A stretch of 64,000 nt of DNA, from positions 4,118,001 through 4,182,000 of the forward strand of contig NZ_JACHJC010000001.1 in assembly GCF_014203425.1 (NCBI RefSeq). Reading direction: 5' to 3'. Positions 35,441-43,655 of this stretch are shown one piece after another. The position numbers and the translations under genes are program-made. Position 1 is the stretch's first letter, and each line of letters starts with the position of its first letter. Origin of the DNA: Micromonospora echinospora (lineage in GTDB: Bacteria > Actinomycetota > Actinomycetes > Mycobacteriales > Micromonosporaceae). The notes below the pieces were generated by a model. The model saw only the letters and a list, made by a program, of their open reading frames with translations, was not told the DNA's origin and ran no database searches.

Positions 35441-36922
35441 ATGAGCAGTGACGCGCCGGTAGGGGCCCGACCACCCGCCGGGAAGACCTTCTTCGGTCAT
35501 CCCCGTGCGCTGTCCACGCTCTTCCTCACCGAGATGTGGGAGCGGTTCAGCTTCTACGGCATGCGGGCGATCCTGGTGCTGTACCTGACCGCCGCGGTCG
35601 CCGACGGCGGCCTCGACATCGACGAGTCCAGCGCCAACGCCGTGTACGGCACCTACAACGCCATGGTCTACCTGATGGCGCTGCCCGGCGGCTGGGTGGC
35701 CGACCGGCTGATCGGCGCGCGGCGCAGCGTGCTGTGGGGCGGCGTGGTGATCGCCGCCGGCCACTATGTGATGGCGATCCCCACCGGGTGGAGCGTGTTC
35801 GCCGGCATGGCGCTGATCGTGGTGGGCACCGGCCTGCTCAAACCGAACATCTCCACCATGGTCGGTGACCTGTACGAGCGGGATTCGCCGCGCCGCGACG
35901 CCGGGTTCTCCATCTTCTACATGGGCATCAACCTGGGCGCGTTCATCGCGCCGCTGATCACCGGCTTCCTCGGCGAGAAGATCAACTGGCATCTGGGGTT
36001 CGGCGCCGCAGCGGTCGGCATGACCTTCGGCGTGCTCCAGTACGTGCTGGGCCGCCGCAACCTCGGCGACGCGGGCGCCCGCCCGGCGGACCCGCTGCTC
36101 GGCGCGGACCGGCGGCGCGCGCTGACCCGCATCGGCGTGGCGAGCGTCGTGGTGCTCGCGGCGCTGCTGGTGCTGCTGCTGGCGGGCTGGTTCACCGTCG
36201 ACACGGTGGTCAACCTGCTGACCGTGGTGACGGTGCTGGTGACAGTCGGCTACTTCGCGCGGATCCTCACCGACCGGGAGATCAGCAGCACCGAACGCAG
36301 CCGGATGAAGGCGTACGTGTGGCTGTTCCTGTTCGCCGCCTCGTTCTGGCTCATCTACGACCAGGCCGGGTCGGTGCTGAACATCTTCGCCGCCGATCAG
36401 ACCGACCGCTCGGTGGGCGGGTTCACCTTCCCGGCGTCCTGGCTGCAGTCGGTGAACCCGATCCTCATCATCATCGGCGCGCCGCTGGCCGCCGCACTGT
36501 GGCTCAAGCTCGGGCACCGGGTGTCCACGCCCACGAAGTTCGCGGTCGGCCTGGTGCTCAACGGTCTGTCGTTCGTGCTGATGGCCGCCGCCGCGCGGGC
36601 CGCCGTCGGCGGCGACCTGGTCTCACCGCTGTGGCTGGTCGCGGTGTACGCGATCCAGGTCGCCGGTGAGCTGTCGCTGAGCCCGGTCGGCCTGTCCGCC
36701 ACCACGAAACTGGCCCCGGTCAAGTACGCCAGTCAGATGCTGGGCCTGTGGTTCCTGGCCACCGCTGTCGGCGACGCCATCGGCGGCCAGGTGGCCCGGC
36801 TGGCCGACGCCTGGTCGCAGCCGGTGTACTTCCTGACCTTCGGGCTGGCCTCGGTGGTGCTGGGCCTGGCCGCGGTGATGTTCACCCGCCAGATCCGGAA
36901 CCTGATGGGCGGCATCCACTGA
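35441..36922 (+). CDS. POT family proton-coupled peptide transporter
   Basis: A 493-residue MFS-type carrier of the POT/PTR2 family. The start of helix 1 has the proton-coupling motif EMWERFSFYG, and the PTR2 signature GTGLLKPNISTMVGDLY and FSIFYMGINLGAFIAPLITG are present. About 12-14 helices are predicted. It imports di- and tripeptides with protons. The ATG with GGAGGTG four bases upstream is preferred over a GTG 15 bases earlier. It is a single gene, diverging from rbpA. Confidence 0.92.
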   Translation: MSSDAPVGARPPAGKTFFGHPRALSTLFLTEMWERFSFYGMRAILVLYLTAAVADGGLDIDESSANAVYGTYNAMVYLMALPGGWVADRLIGARRSVLWGGVVIAAGHYVMAIPTGWSVFAGMALIVVGTGLLKPNISTMVGDLYERDSPRRDAGFSIFYMGINLGAFIAPLITGFLGEKINWHLGFGAAAVGMTFGVLQYVLGRRNLGDAGARPADPLLGADRRRALTRIGVASVVVLAALLVLLLAGWFTVDTVVNLLTVVTVLVTVGYFARILTDREISSTERSRMKAYVWLFLFAASFWLIYDQAGSVLNIFAADQTDRSVGGFTFPASWLQSVNPILIIIGAPLAAALWLKLGHRVSTPTKFAVGLVLNGLSFVLMAAAARAAVGGDLVSPLWLVAVYAIQVAGELSLSPVGLSATTKLAPVKYASQMLGLWFLATAVGDAIGGQVARLADAWSQPVYFLTFGLASVVLGLAAVMFTRQIRNLMGGIH

Positions 36923-36928
36923 CCGGAC

Positions 36929-37519
36929 TCACACCACCGGGGTGGGCGGCAACGGCAGCGGCAGGCCGGGCAGCCCGTCGATGCTGGTGGCGACGTGGTC
37001 CTTGCCGGCGAAGTACGCGCTCAGCGACGTGTCGTCCTCCCGGGCGAACCGGCGTTCGTGCAGGTCCCGGTCGGCGTCGTACGTCATGAACGGCACCGCG
37101 TAGCCGCAGGTGTCGCGGATCAGCTCGGCGTGCACGACGATGACCGCGCGCAGCCCGTGCGGGCCGGGGTCGATGTCGGGGAAGTGCCGCAGCAGGCCGG
37201 CCCAGCGGCTGTCGTCGCGGAACACCGGCTCGCCGCGCCCGTGGACCCGCACGATGTTCGGCGGGCCGGTGAACGCGCACCACATCAGCGTGATCCGGCC
37301 GTTCTCCCGCAGGTGGGCGATGGTCTCGGCGTTGCTGCCGGCGAAGTCCAGGTACGCCACTGTGTGCTCGTCGAGCACCGCGAAGCAGCCGCGCAGCCCT
37401 TTCGGGGACAAGTTGACGGTGCCGTCACCGGACAGCGGGGCGGTGGCGACGAAGAACATCGGCTGCGCCTCGATGAAGTCCCGCAGCCGGCCGTCGATGC
37501 GCTCGTATGTCTTTCCCAT
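36929..37519 (-). CDS. Pyridoxamine 5'-phosphate oxidase-like FMN/F420-binding protein
   Basis: A 196-residue split-barrel protein. The N-terminal half MFFVATAPLSGDGTVNLSPKG, VAYLDFAGSNAETIAHLRENGRITLMWCAF and RVHGRGEPV is typical of the PNPOx-like family seen in actinobacteria. These proteins bind FMN, F420 or heme, and the substrate cannot be told. The true PdxH signature is absent. It converges on the peptide transporter with only 6 bases between stop codons. Confidence 0.82.
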   Translation of the reverse strand: MGKTYERIDGRLRDFIEAQPMFFVATAPLSGDGTVNLSPKGLRGCFAVLDEHTVAYLDFAGSNAETIAHLRENGRITLMWCAFTGPPNIVRVHGRGEPVFRDDSRWAGLLRHFPDIDPGPHGLRAVIVVHAELIRDTCGYAVPFMTYDADRDLHERRFAREDDTSLSAYFAGKDHVATSIDGLPGLPLPLPPTPVV

Positions 37520-37579
37520 GCCCCGATCATCGCCGCCGGCACAGGTTCGGCGCTGCCCCGTTCCCAGCCCGTGGCGCGG

Positions 37580-38806
37580 TCAGCCGGTGCGCGTACCGAG
37601 CCGCGCCAGCGCTGTCGCCAGGTCACTGACCTGGTCGGCGAGCTGCCCCGCGCGCCGCTGCGCGGCGTCCCGGTCCGCCTCGATCACGGCCGTGCGCGCG
37701 GCCAGTTCGGCCGCCCGGGCCTCGGCGGCGCTCACGGCCCGCCGCGCGTCGGCCAGCTCCGCGGCGAGCGCGTCCCGCTCGGCGGTACGGGCCGTAGCCT
37801 GCTCCACCGCGGCGGCCACATCGGCGCGGGACCGTTCGACGGCAGCGGCAGCCTCGGCGCGGACCGCTTCGACCGCGGCGCTCGCCTCGGCGCGGACGCG
37901 CTCCAGCGCCGCCTCCACGTCGGCGCGGGCCGCGTCGGCCCGGTCCCGCTCGGCGTGAGCCTGCCGAGCGGCGGTGGCCTCGGCGTCGGCGCGTTCGGCT
38001 GCGGTCCGGGCCGCGCGCTCCGCCTCGGTGGCCCGCCCCTGGGCGGCCTGCGCGTCGGCGCGCGCCCGGTCGGCCTCGGCGCGGGACTGCTCGGCCCGGT
38101 CCAGGGCCTCGGCTGCGGAACGGGTGGCCCGCTCGGCGTCGGCGCGGGCGGTGTCCCGTTCGGCGGTCAGCTCGGCGACGCGGCGGCGTTCGGCGTCGCG
38201 CTCGGCGCGTACCGTGCGCAGGTCGTGCCGGGCGGCGTCGCGGTCGCGTTCGGCCTGCACCCGCAGCGCCTGGGCCGCACCGGCCTCGGCGCGGGCGGCG
38301 TCGCGGGTGTTCTCGGCGGCGGTGGCCCGCTCGGCGGCAGCGGCGGCCGACGCCTCCGCCCGCTCGGCCCGGTCGGCGGCGGCGTCGCGTTCGGCGTAGG
38401 CGGCGCGGGCCTGCTGCCGTTCGCGCGCCGCCGTCGCGGCGGCGTCCTCGGCCTCGTGGCGGGCCTCGTCGCGTTCGGCGTGCGCGGCCGCCACCTGCGC
38501 CGACGTCTCCGCGCGCAGCTCGGCGAGCTGGCGTTCCACACCGGCCGGGGACAGTTCGGCGTGCAGCGCCTCGGTGAGCGTCTCCACGATCTGGTCGAGC
38601 CGGTCCACCGCCTCCCAGGTGCGCGCCACCTGCCCGGGCAGGCCGGGGGAGTTGCGGTGACGCATCCGCGAGTTGCGTGCGGCTCGCTGGCAGGTGCCGT
38701 CGTTGTCCCGGCAGTAGCGGAACGGGCGGCCCGCGCCGACGCGTTGCGGCACGTCGCGTCCGCAGTGGGCGCAGGGGCGGGTGTCGGTGGCGGGCTCGGC
38801 GTCCAT
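37580..38806 (-). CDS. Unrecognised protein: zinc-finger-like N-terminus and long coiled coil
   Basis: A 408-residue protein that I cannot assign. Residues 12-40 hold PCAHCGRDVP and FRYCRDNDGTC, a probable four-cysteine zinc site. From about 90 to 400 the sequence is a nearly unbroken Ala/Arg/Glu heptad pattern (RAERDAERRRVAELTAERD and similar), a predicted single coiled coil of about 300 residues. KfrA-like or SMC-like architectural proteins have this layout. The low-complexity composition makes homology misleading. TAGACT lies 9 bases before the ATG, so the transcript has almost no leader. Confidence 0.7.
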   Translation of the reverse strand: MDAEPATDTRPCAHCGRDVPQRVGAGRPFRYCRDNDGTCQRAARNSRMRHRNSPGLPGQVARTWEAVDRLDQIVETLTEALHAELSPAGVERQLAELRAETSAQVAAAHAERDEARHEAEDAAATAARERQQARAAYAERDAAADRAERAEASAAAAAERATAAENTRDAARAEAGAAQALRVQAERDRDAARHDLRTVRAERDAERRRVAELTAERDTARADAERATRSAAEALDRAEQSRAEADRARADAQAAQGRATEAERAARTAAERADAEATAARQAHAERDRADAARADVEAALERVRAEASAAVEAVRAEAAAAVERSRADVAAAVEQATARTAERDALAAELADARRAVSAAEARAAELAARTAVIEADRDAAQRRAGQLADQVSDLATALARLGTRTG

Positions 38807-38818
38807 CGGGGGCGGAGT

Positions 38819-40171
38819 CTATCCGGCGGCGTCGGCGCGGGCCGCGCCGTCGAGGGTGTAGCGGCGCTGCAGCAGCACCGCGACCACCATCACGGCGGCC
38901 GGCAGCAGCCCGAAGCCGTAACGCAGCGCGTCCAGCGCGGCCGGGGACTGGGTCACGCTCTGCCCGGCGGTCGAGGCCACGAACCCGCCGCCGGCCAGGC
39001 ACAGCGCGTACGCGTACGGGCCGAGCGCCGCGCCGGTGGCCTCGGTGGCGGTCCACACCCCGGTGTACGTGCCGGCCCGCTCGGCGCCGCCTCCCGCGCG
39101 GATCACGTCGGGCAGCATCGAGAACGGCAGCAACTGCATGCCGGCGAACGCCACCCCGAGCACCGCCACGGCGGCCACCAGCACCGGCAGCCCGGCGGGA
39201 CGGCCGACGGCCAGCACGAGCGACCCGGCGGCGAACGCGGCCTGCGCGGCGAGCAGGGCGCGTTGCTTGCCGATCCGCCGGGCCACGGTCAGCCAGAGCG
39301 GAGTCACCAGCAGCGCGGGCGCGACGAACGCGGCCACGAGCACTGTGGTGAGTCCGGGGCGGCCCAGCTCGTACTCGGCGTAGTAGGGCACACCGGCGAG
39401 CACCAGGTGGGTGGTGGTGGACATGGCCAGGTACGCGCCGACCAGCCAGCGGAACTGCCGGTCCCGCAGGCTCGCCGTCAGCGCCCGCCACCCGCCCGGG
39501 CCGTGCGGGGCGACCGCGTCGGCGGCGGTACGGCGCAGTCGGCCGATCCCGGCGACGCCGACCAGCATCGCGGCGAGCATCCCGGCTGCCAGCACCACGC
39601 CCATCAGCAGGTAACCGTCCCGGGTGGCGTCGTCGCCGCCGACCAGCAGCGGCGCGAGCAGCCCGGAGACCAGGATGCCGAGCGTCAGCACCACCATCCG
39701 GAACGCCATCAGCCGGGTCCGCTCGTGGTAGCCGATCCGCAGGTCCGCGGGCGTCGCCAGGTAGGGCACCTGGTACGCGGCGAAGAGCAGGTTGCCGGCG
39801 ACGAAGAACACCGCGACCCAGCCGGCCGCGGCGGCGCCGGTGAGGCCGCCGGGTACGGCGAACAGCGCGGCGAACGCCAGCGGCAGCGCGCACCCGACCA
39901 GCAGCAACCGGCGGCGGTGACCCCGGCGGGCCTGCTCGACGTCGCAGAGGTGCCCGATCCAGGGGTGCAGCAGCACGTCGGCGATTTTCGGCAGCAGCAG
40001 GGTGAGTCCGGCCAGCCACGGGGCGACGGCCAACACGTCGGTCAGGAAGTAGAGCAGCAGCAGCCCGGGCACTGTGACCCAGACGCCCATGCCGAGCGAG
40101 CCGGTGGCGAACCCGGCGAGCGGGCCGCGCGGCAGGGTGAGCGCGTCGGAGCGCTGATCCAGCCCGGTCAT
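38819..40171 (-). CDS. MFS/GPH-type transporter controlled by TetR
   Basis: A 450-residue carrier with 12 helices in the MFS_2 (glycoside-pentoside-hexuronide:cation) pattern, for example LLLPKIADVLLHPWIGHLCD and YQVPYLATPADLRIGYHERTRLMAFRM. The substrate is unknown. A TetR gene diverges from it, and a palindromic operator overlaps its likely -10 box (TACAAT on the minus strand, 40227-40222). The same operator precedes the FMO-SDR operon, so import or export of a substrate or product of that oxidation route is plausible. Confidence 0.85.
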   Translation of the reverse strand: MTGLDQRSDALTLPRGPLAGFATGSLGMGVWVTVPGLLLLYFLTDVLAVAPWLAGLTLLLPKIADVLLHPWIGHLCDVEQARRGHRRRLLLVGCALPLAFAALFAVPGGLTGAAAAGWVAVFFVAGNLLFAAYQVPYLATPADLRIGYHERTRLMAFRMVVLTLGILVSGLLAPLLVGGDDATRDGYLLMGVVLAAGMLAAMLVGVAGIGRLRRTAADAVAPHGPGGWRALTASLRDRQFRWLVGAYLAMSTTTHLVLAGVPYYAEYELGRPGLTTVLVAAFVAPALLVTPLWLTVARRIGKQRALLAAQAAFAAGSLVLAVGRPAGLPVLVAAVAVLGVAFAGMQLLPFSMLPDVIRAGGGAERAGTYTGVWTATEATGAALGPYAYALCLAGGGFVASTAGQSVTQSPAALDALRYGFGLLPAAVMVVAVLLQRRYTLDGAARADAAG

Positions 40172-40203
40172 CGCGGCCTCCTGTCCTCGGGGCACGCCGC
40201 CCC

Positions 40204-40225
40204 CAATCCAACGGTTGCTGGATTG
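40204..40225. promoter_or_regulatory. TetR operator 1 (CAATCCA-N8-TGGATTG)
   Basis: A perfect 7-bp inverted repeat, CAATCCA-N8-TGGATTG, lies between the divergent MFS and TetR genes. It overlaps a TACAAT -10 box for the MFS gene, so binding would block transcription. Confidence 0.75.
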
Positions 40226-40244
40226 TAGGGGGAACAATGGCCGG

Positions 40245-40895
40245 ATGACCATGCCTCGCCGGCGGCCGGGCCGGCCGCGCCGCGACGACCAGCGCCCGAC
40301 CCGTGACCTGGTGCTCGCCGCCGCCACCGCGCTGTTCGCCGAGCGGGGCTTCGACGCGGTCAGCGTCCGCGACGTCGCCGCCGCGGCCGGGGTGGACGCG
40401 GCCACCGTCGTGCACCACACGGGCACCAAGGCGCAGCTCTACGACGCCTGCTTCGCCCGGGTGTTCAGCGCCGAGCGGGAGGTCATCGAGGCAGCCGGGG
40501 AACGCGCCCGTGCGGCCCTGTCCGCCGGGCCGCACGACGCGCTGCGCGCGCTGCACGACCTGCTGGACGTGTTCGTGGACTTCCTGGAGGACCGGCCGGA
40601 GACCACAGCGCTGTGGCTGCGCCGCTGGCTGGAACCGCAGCGGCACGGCGAGCTGGACCGCCGCTACGCCGCGCCGCTGTACGGGCTGGTCGAGGAACTG
40701 CTCGTCGCGGCGGCCGAGGCCGGCGCGCTGACCGAGCCGACGCCGCACGTGACGGTGCGCTCCCTGGTCTGGGCGGTGCACGGGCACGTGGTGGCCCTGG
40801 CGGCGGGCAGCGGCTCCGACGCGCGGGAGCGGCGGGAGTTCCGGGCGTTCGTACACCGCTTCCTCGACGCGCTGTACGCCGGCCCCCGGCCTTGA
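40245..40895 (+). CDS. TetR family repressor of the MFS and FMO-SDR genes
   Basis: A 216-residue TetR protein. The helix-turn-helix lies at about 35-55 (VSVRDVAAAAGVDAATVVHH), after a basic RRRPGRPRRD arm. The C-terminal effector domain has no recognisable ligand. The start is ATG 40245, six bases after AACAAT, consistent with a leaderless message; ATG 40251 is an alternative. It diverges from the MFS gene, and the FMO-SDR operon follows it on the same strand with its own operator. Confidence 0.88.
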   Translation: MTMPRRRPGRPRRDDQRPTRDLVLAAATALFAERGFDAVSVRDVAAAAGVDAATVVHHTGTKAQLYDACFARVFSAEREVIEAAGERARAALSAGPHDALRALHDLLDVFVDFLEDRPETTALWLRRWLEPQRHGELDRRYAAPLYGLVEELLVAAAEAGALTEPTPHVTVRSLVWAVHGHVVALAAGSGSDARERREFRAFVHRFLDALYAGPRP

Positions 40896-40917
40896 CGCCG
40901 GCCCGCGCTCCGGGGAT

Positions 40918-40937
40918 TATCCATCAGTCGTTGGATT
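40918..40937. promoter_or_regulatory. TetR operator 2, upstream of the FMO gene
   Basis: TATCCA-N8-TGGATT repeats operator 1 with the same 8-base spacing and one outer mismatch. It ends 12 bases before the FMO start codon, next to the AAGGAGG ribosome site, so repression of the operon is likely. Confidence 0.7.
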
Positions 40938-40949
40938 AAGGAGGCGGGT

Positions 40950-42257
40950 ATGGCCACACCGAGGGTCGCGGTCGTCGGCGCCGGAGCCGCCGGGCTGGCC
41001 ACGCTCAAGGCGCTCGCCGACGCCGGTGTCCCGGCCGTCGCGTTCGAGGCGGCGGACACGCTCGGCGGCCTCTGGGTGTACGGCGCACCCGGCTCGCCCG
41101 CGTACCGCACGCTGCACCTGAACACCAGCAAGGGGCGCACCGAGTTCGCCGACCACCCGATGCCCGCCGACTGGCCCGACTACCCCGACCACACCCGCGT
41201 CGCCGGCTACCTCGGTGACTACGCCGACCGGTTCGGGCTGCGCGAGGCGGTACGGCTGCGCCACACCGTCGAGCGGGTCACCCGCACCGGCGACGGCTGG
41301 CGGGTGCGGGCCACCGGCCCGGACGGCCCGGTCGCTGTCGACGTCGAGGCGGTGGTGGTCGCCAACGGGCACAACCGGTCCCCGAAGCGACCCGAGCCGT
41401 ACCCGGGCGAGTGCACGGCCGAGCAGATGCACAGCCACGACTACCGCGGCCCGGAGCAGCTCGCCGGACGGCGGGTCCTCGTGGTCGGCGGCGGCAACTC
41501 CGCCATGGACATCGCCGTCGACGCCTCGTACGCCGCCACGACCACGCTGCTGTCGCTGCGCCGCGGCGTCTGGGTGGTGCCCAAGTACCTGCTCGGCCGC
41601 CCATCGGACACGCTCAACGGCGCGCTGGCCCGCCGGCTGCCCTGGCGGCTGCGGCAGCGGATCAGCCAGACCATGATCACCACCGCCGTCGGCCCACCCA
41701 CCCGGTACGGGCTGCCCGCCCCGGCGCACGGCTTCCTCCAGGACCACCCGACGCTGTCCGACGCGCTGCTGTCCCGGCTCACCCACGGCGACGTCCAGGC
41801 CCGGCCCGGCATCGCCCGCTTCGACGGCGACCGGGTCGAGTTCACCGACGGCCGCCACGACGAGATCGACCTGGTCGTCTGGTGCACCGGCTACCGGGTG
41901 GAGGTGCCGTTCCTCGACCCGGCGCTGCTCGGCGACGGCCCCGACCGGCTGCCGCTGTACCGGCACGTGTTCCACCTGGACGCCCCCGGGCTGGCGTTCG
42001 TCGGTCTCATGCAGTCCACCGGCGCCGCGTTCCCGCTGGTCGAGGCGCAGGCCCGGCTGGTCGCCGCGCGGCTGGCCGGCACGTGGGTGCCACCGGATCC
42101 GGCGGGGCAGGCCGCCGCCTGCCGCGCCGAGCTGCGCGCCGCCACCGCCCGGTGGGGGCAACGCCGACCGCACATGCGCGTCGACTTCGACGTCTACCTG
42201 GCCGAGTTGGGCCGCGAACTGGCCGCCGGCCGGCGCCGCGCGGGAGCGGCACGATGA
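40950..42257 (+). CDS. Flavin-containing monooxygenase
   Basis: A 435-residue class B flavoprotein monooxygenase. The FAD fold motif GAGAAG is at residues 10-15, GLWVYG follows, and the NADPH motif VVGGGNSAMD is at 178-187. These enzymes oxygenate amines, sulfides or, as Baeyer-Villiger enzymes, ketones; the subclass cannot be settled. It starts behind a perfect AAGGAGG and a TetR operator, and its stop overlaps the ATG of the SDR gene. Confidence 0.88.
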   Translation: MATPRVAVVGAGAAGLATLKALADAGVPAVAFEAADTLGGLWVYGAPGSPAYRTLHLNTSKGRTEFADHPMPADWPDYPDHTRVAGYLGDYADRFGLREAVRLRHTVERVTRTGDGWRVRATGPDGPVAVDVEAVVVANGHNRSPKRPEPYPGECTAEQMHSHDYRGPEQLAGRRVLVVGGGNSAMDIAVDASYAATTTLLSLRRGVWVVPKYLLGRPSDTLNGALARRLPWRLRQRISQTMITTAVGPPTRYGLPAPAHGFLQDHPTLSDALLSRLTHGDVQARPGIARFDGDRVEFTDGRHDEIDLVVWCTGYRVEVPFLDPALLGDGPDRLPLYRHVFHLDAPGLAFVGLMQSTGAAFPLVEAQARLVAARLAGTWVPPDPAGQAAACRAELRAATARWGQRRPHMRVDFDVYLAELGRELAAGRRRAGAAR

Positions 42258-43135
42258 GCGCGGCAGGCCGGAACCCGGCCGCCGGCCCGCAGCGAACCGG
42301 AACCGGCGTGGTCCGCGGGCTCGCCGGACGGCGGGTGCTCGTCACCGGCGCGCGCGGCACGTTCGGGCAGCACCTGGGCGCGGCGCTCACCGCCGCCGGC
42401 GCCCACGTGGTCGGGCTGGACCTGCACGCCGACCCCGACGCCACGCCGCCGGTGCTCGGCGTCGACCTGACCGACCCGGCCGCGACGTCACCGGCGGTGG
42501 CCGCCGCGATCGACCGGCTCGGCGGGCTGGACCTGCTCATCAACAACGCCGGTGTGGGCGGGCCCGCCCCGGCCGAGCTGCCGCCGGACGAGGTGGTGCG
42601 CCGCCAGATCGAGGTGAACCTGCTCGCCGCCTGGCGTACCACCGCCGCCGCGATGCCCGCGCTGGAGGCGGCCCGCGGCCGGGTGATCTTCGTGGCCAGC
42701 CGGATGGCGGTGCTGCCGCTGCCGCTCGCCGCCGCGTACGGGGTCAGCAAGCGGGCGCTCGTCGCGTACGCCGACGCGCTGCGCCACGAGGTCGGCACAC
42801 ACGTGGGCGTCAGCGTCGTCTATCCCAGCATGGTCGCCTCCCCGATCCACGACAGCACGGTGGCGGCCGGGCTGTCGCTGAGCGGGGTGTCCCGCCCGGA
42901 ACCCGTCGACGGGGTGGTCGCGGCGATCCTGCGCGCCGCCACCGCCCGGCGCGCACCACGCGACGTGGCCACCACCCGGCGCGGCCGCATCGAGATGGCG
43001 CTGGCCCGGCACGCCCCGGCGCTGGCCGACCGGATGGTGCGCCGTACCGTCGCCGGCAGGCTGGCCGCCGGTGACCTGGACGGTGCGGCGCTGGCCGAGG
43101 GCATGGTCCGGCGGCACCGGCAGGCCCGCGGGTAG
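42254..43135 (+). CDS. Short-chain dehydrogenase/reductase
   Basis: A 293-residue classical SDR with TGARGTFG (cofactor), NNAGVG, and the catalytic S149, Y162 and K166 (YGVSK). It probably works with the upstream monooxygenase, oxidising an alcohol to the ketone or reducing the product. It is coupled to that gene by ATGA. A 22-residue N-terminal extension precedes the Rossmann fold. A C-terminal basic tail suggests some membrane association, as in the family that acts on fatty or steroid alcohols. Confidence 0.88.
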   Translation: MSAAGRNPAAGPQRTGTGVVRGLAGRRVLVTGARGTFGQHLGAALTAAGAHVVGLDLHADPDATPPVLGVDLTDPAATSPAVAAAIDRLGGLDLLINNAGVGGPAPAELPPDEVVRRQIEVNLLAAWRTTAAAMPALEAARGRVIFVASRMAVLPLPLAAAYGVSKRALVAYADALRHEVGTHVGVSVVYPSMVASPIHDSTVAAGLSLSGVSRPEPVDGVVAAILRAATARRAPRDVATTRRGRIEMALARHAPALADRMVRRTVAGRLAAGDLDGAALAEGMVRRHRQARG

Positions 43136-43145
43136 CGTGCTCGCC

Positions 43146-43655
43146 ATGGCCGTCTCGCCCTACATCGCCCGGCTGCGCGGCCACGTCGGCCACGACCTGC
43201 TCATGCTGTACGGCGTCAGCGGCGTGGTCACCGACGACGCGGGACGGGTGCTGCTGGCCCGCCGGGGCGACAACGGCCGCTGGTCGGTCCCGGCCGGCAC
43301 CGTCGACCCGGGCGAGCAGCCCGCCGACGCGCTGGTGCGCGAGGTCCACGAGGAGACCGGCGTGAAGGTGACGATCGACCGGCTCGCCGGTGTCGCCACC
43401 CATCCGGTGGTCTATCCCAACGGCGACGCCTGCGAATACCTGAACATCTGGTTCCGCTGCCGGGCGATCGGCGGGGCACCGGCCGCCGACGGTGACGAGT
43501 CGCTGGCGGTCGCCTGGTTCGCCCCGGACGCGCTGCCCGACCTGGACGACTGGGCCCGGCTGCGGATCGGCACCGCGCTCACCGACGACGCCCCGCCGTG
43601 GTTCACCGCGCCGGGGGAGACCCACCCGGCGCTGCGCCAGCCCGACAACCTCTAG
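43146..43655 (+). CDS. Nudix hydrolase
   Basis: A 169-residue Nudix protein with an intact box at residues 51-73, G-x5-E-x7-REVHEETGV. It hydrolyses nucleoside diphosphate derivatives; the substrate is unknown. The chosen ATG has TAGCGT exactly 7 bases upstream, a leaderless layout, and a longer frame would run into the SDR gene. Its TAG stop shares the CTAG palindrome with the stop of the convergent GH95 gene. Confidence 0.9.
   Translation: MAVSPYIARLRGHVGHDLLMLYGVSGVVTDDAGRVLLARRGDNGRWSVPAGTVDPGEQPADALVREVHEETGVKVTIDRLAGVATHPVVYPNGDACEYLNIWFRCRAIGGAPAADGDESLAVAWFAPDALPDLDDWARLRIGTALTDDAPPWFTAPGETHPALRQPDNL

Noticed and set aside
36929..37519. PNPOx-like gene as pdxH
   Set aside because: The C-terminal PdxH signature is absent, and the N-terminal half belongs to the general PNPOx-like group.
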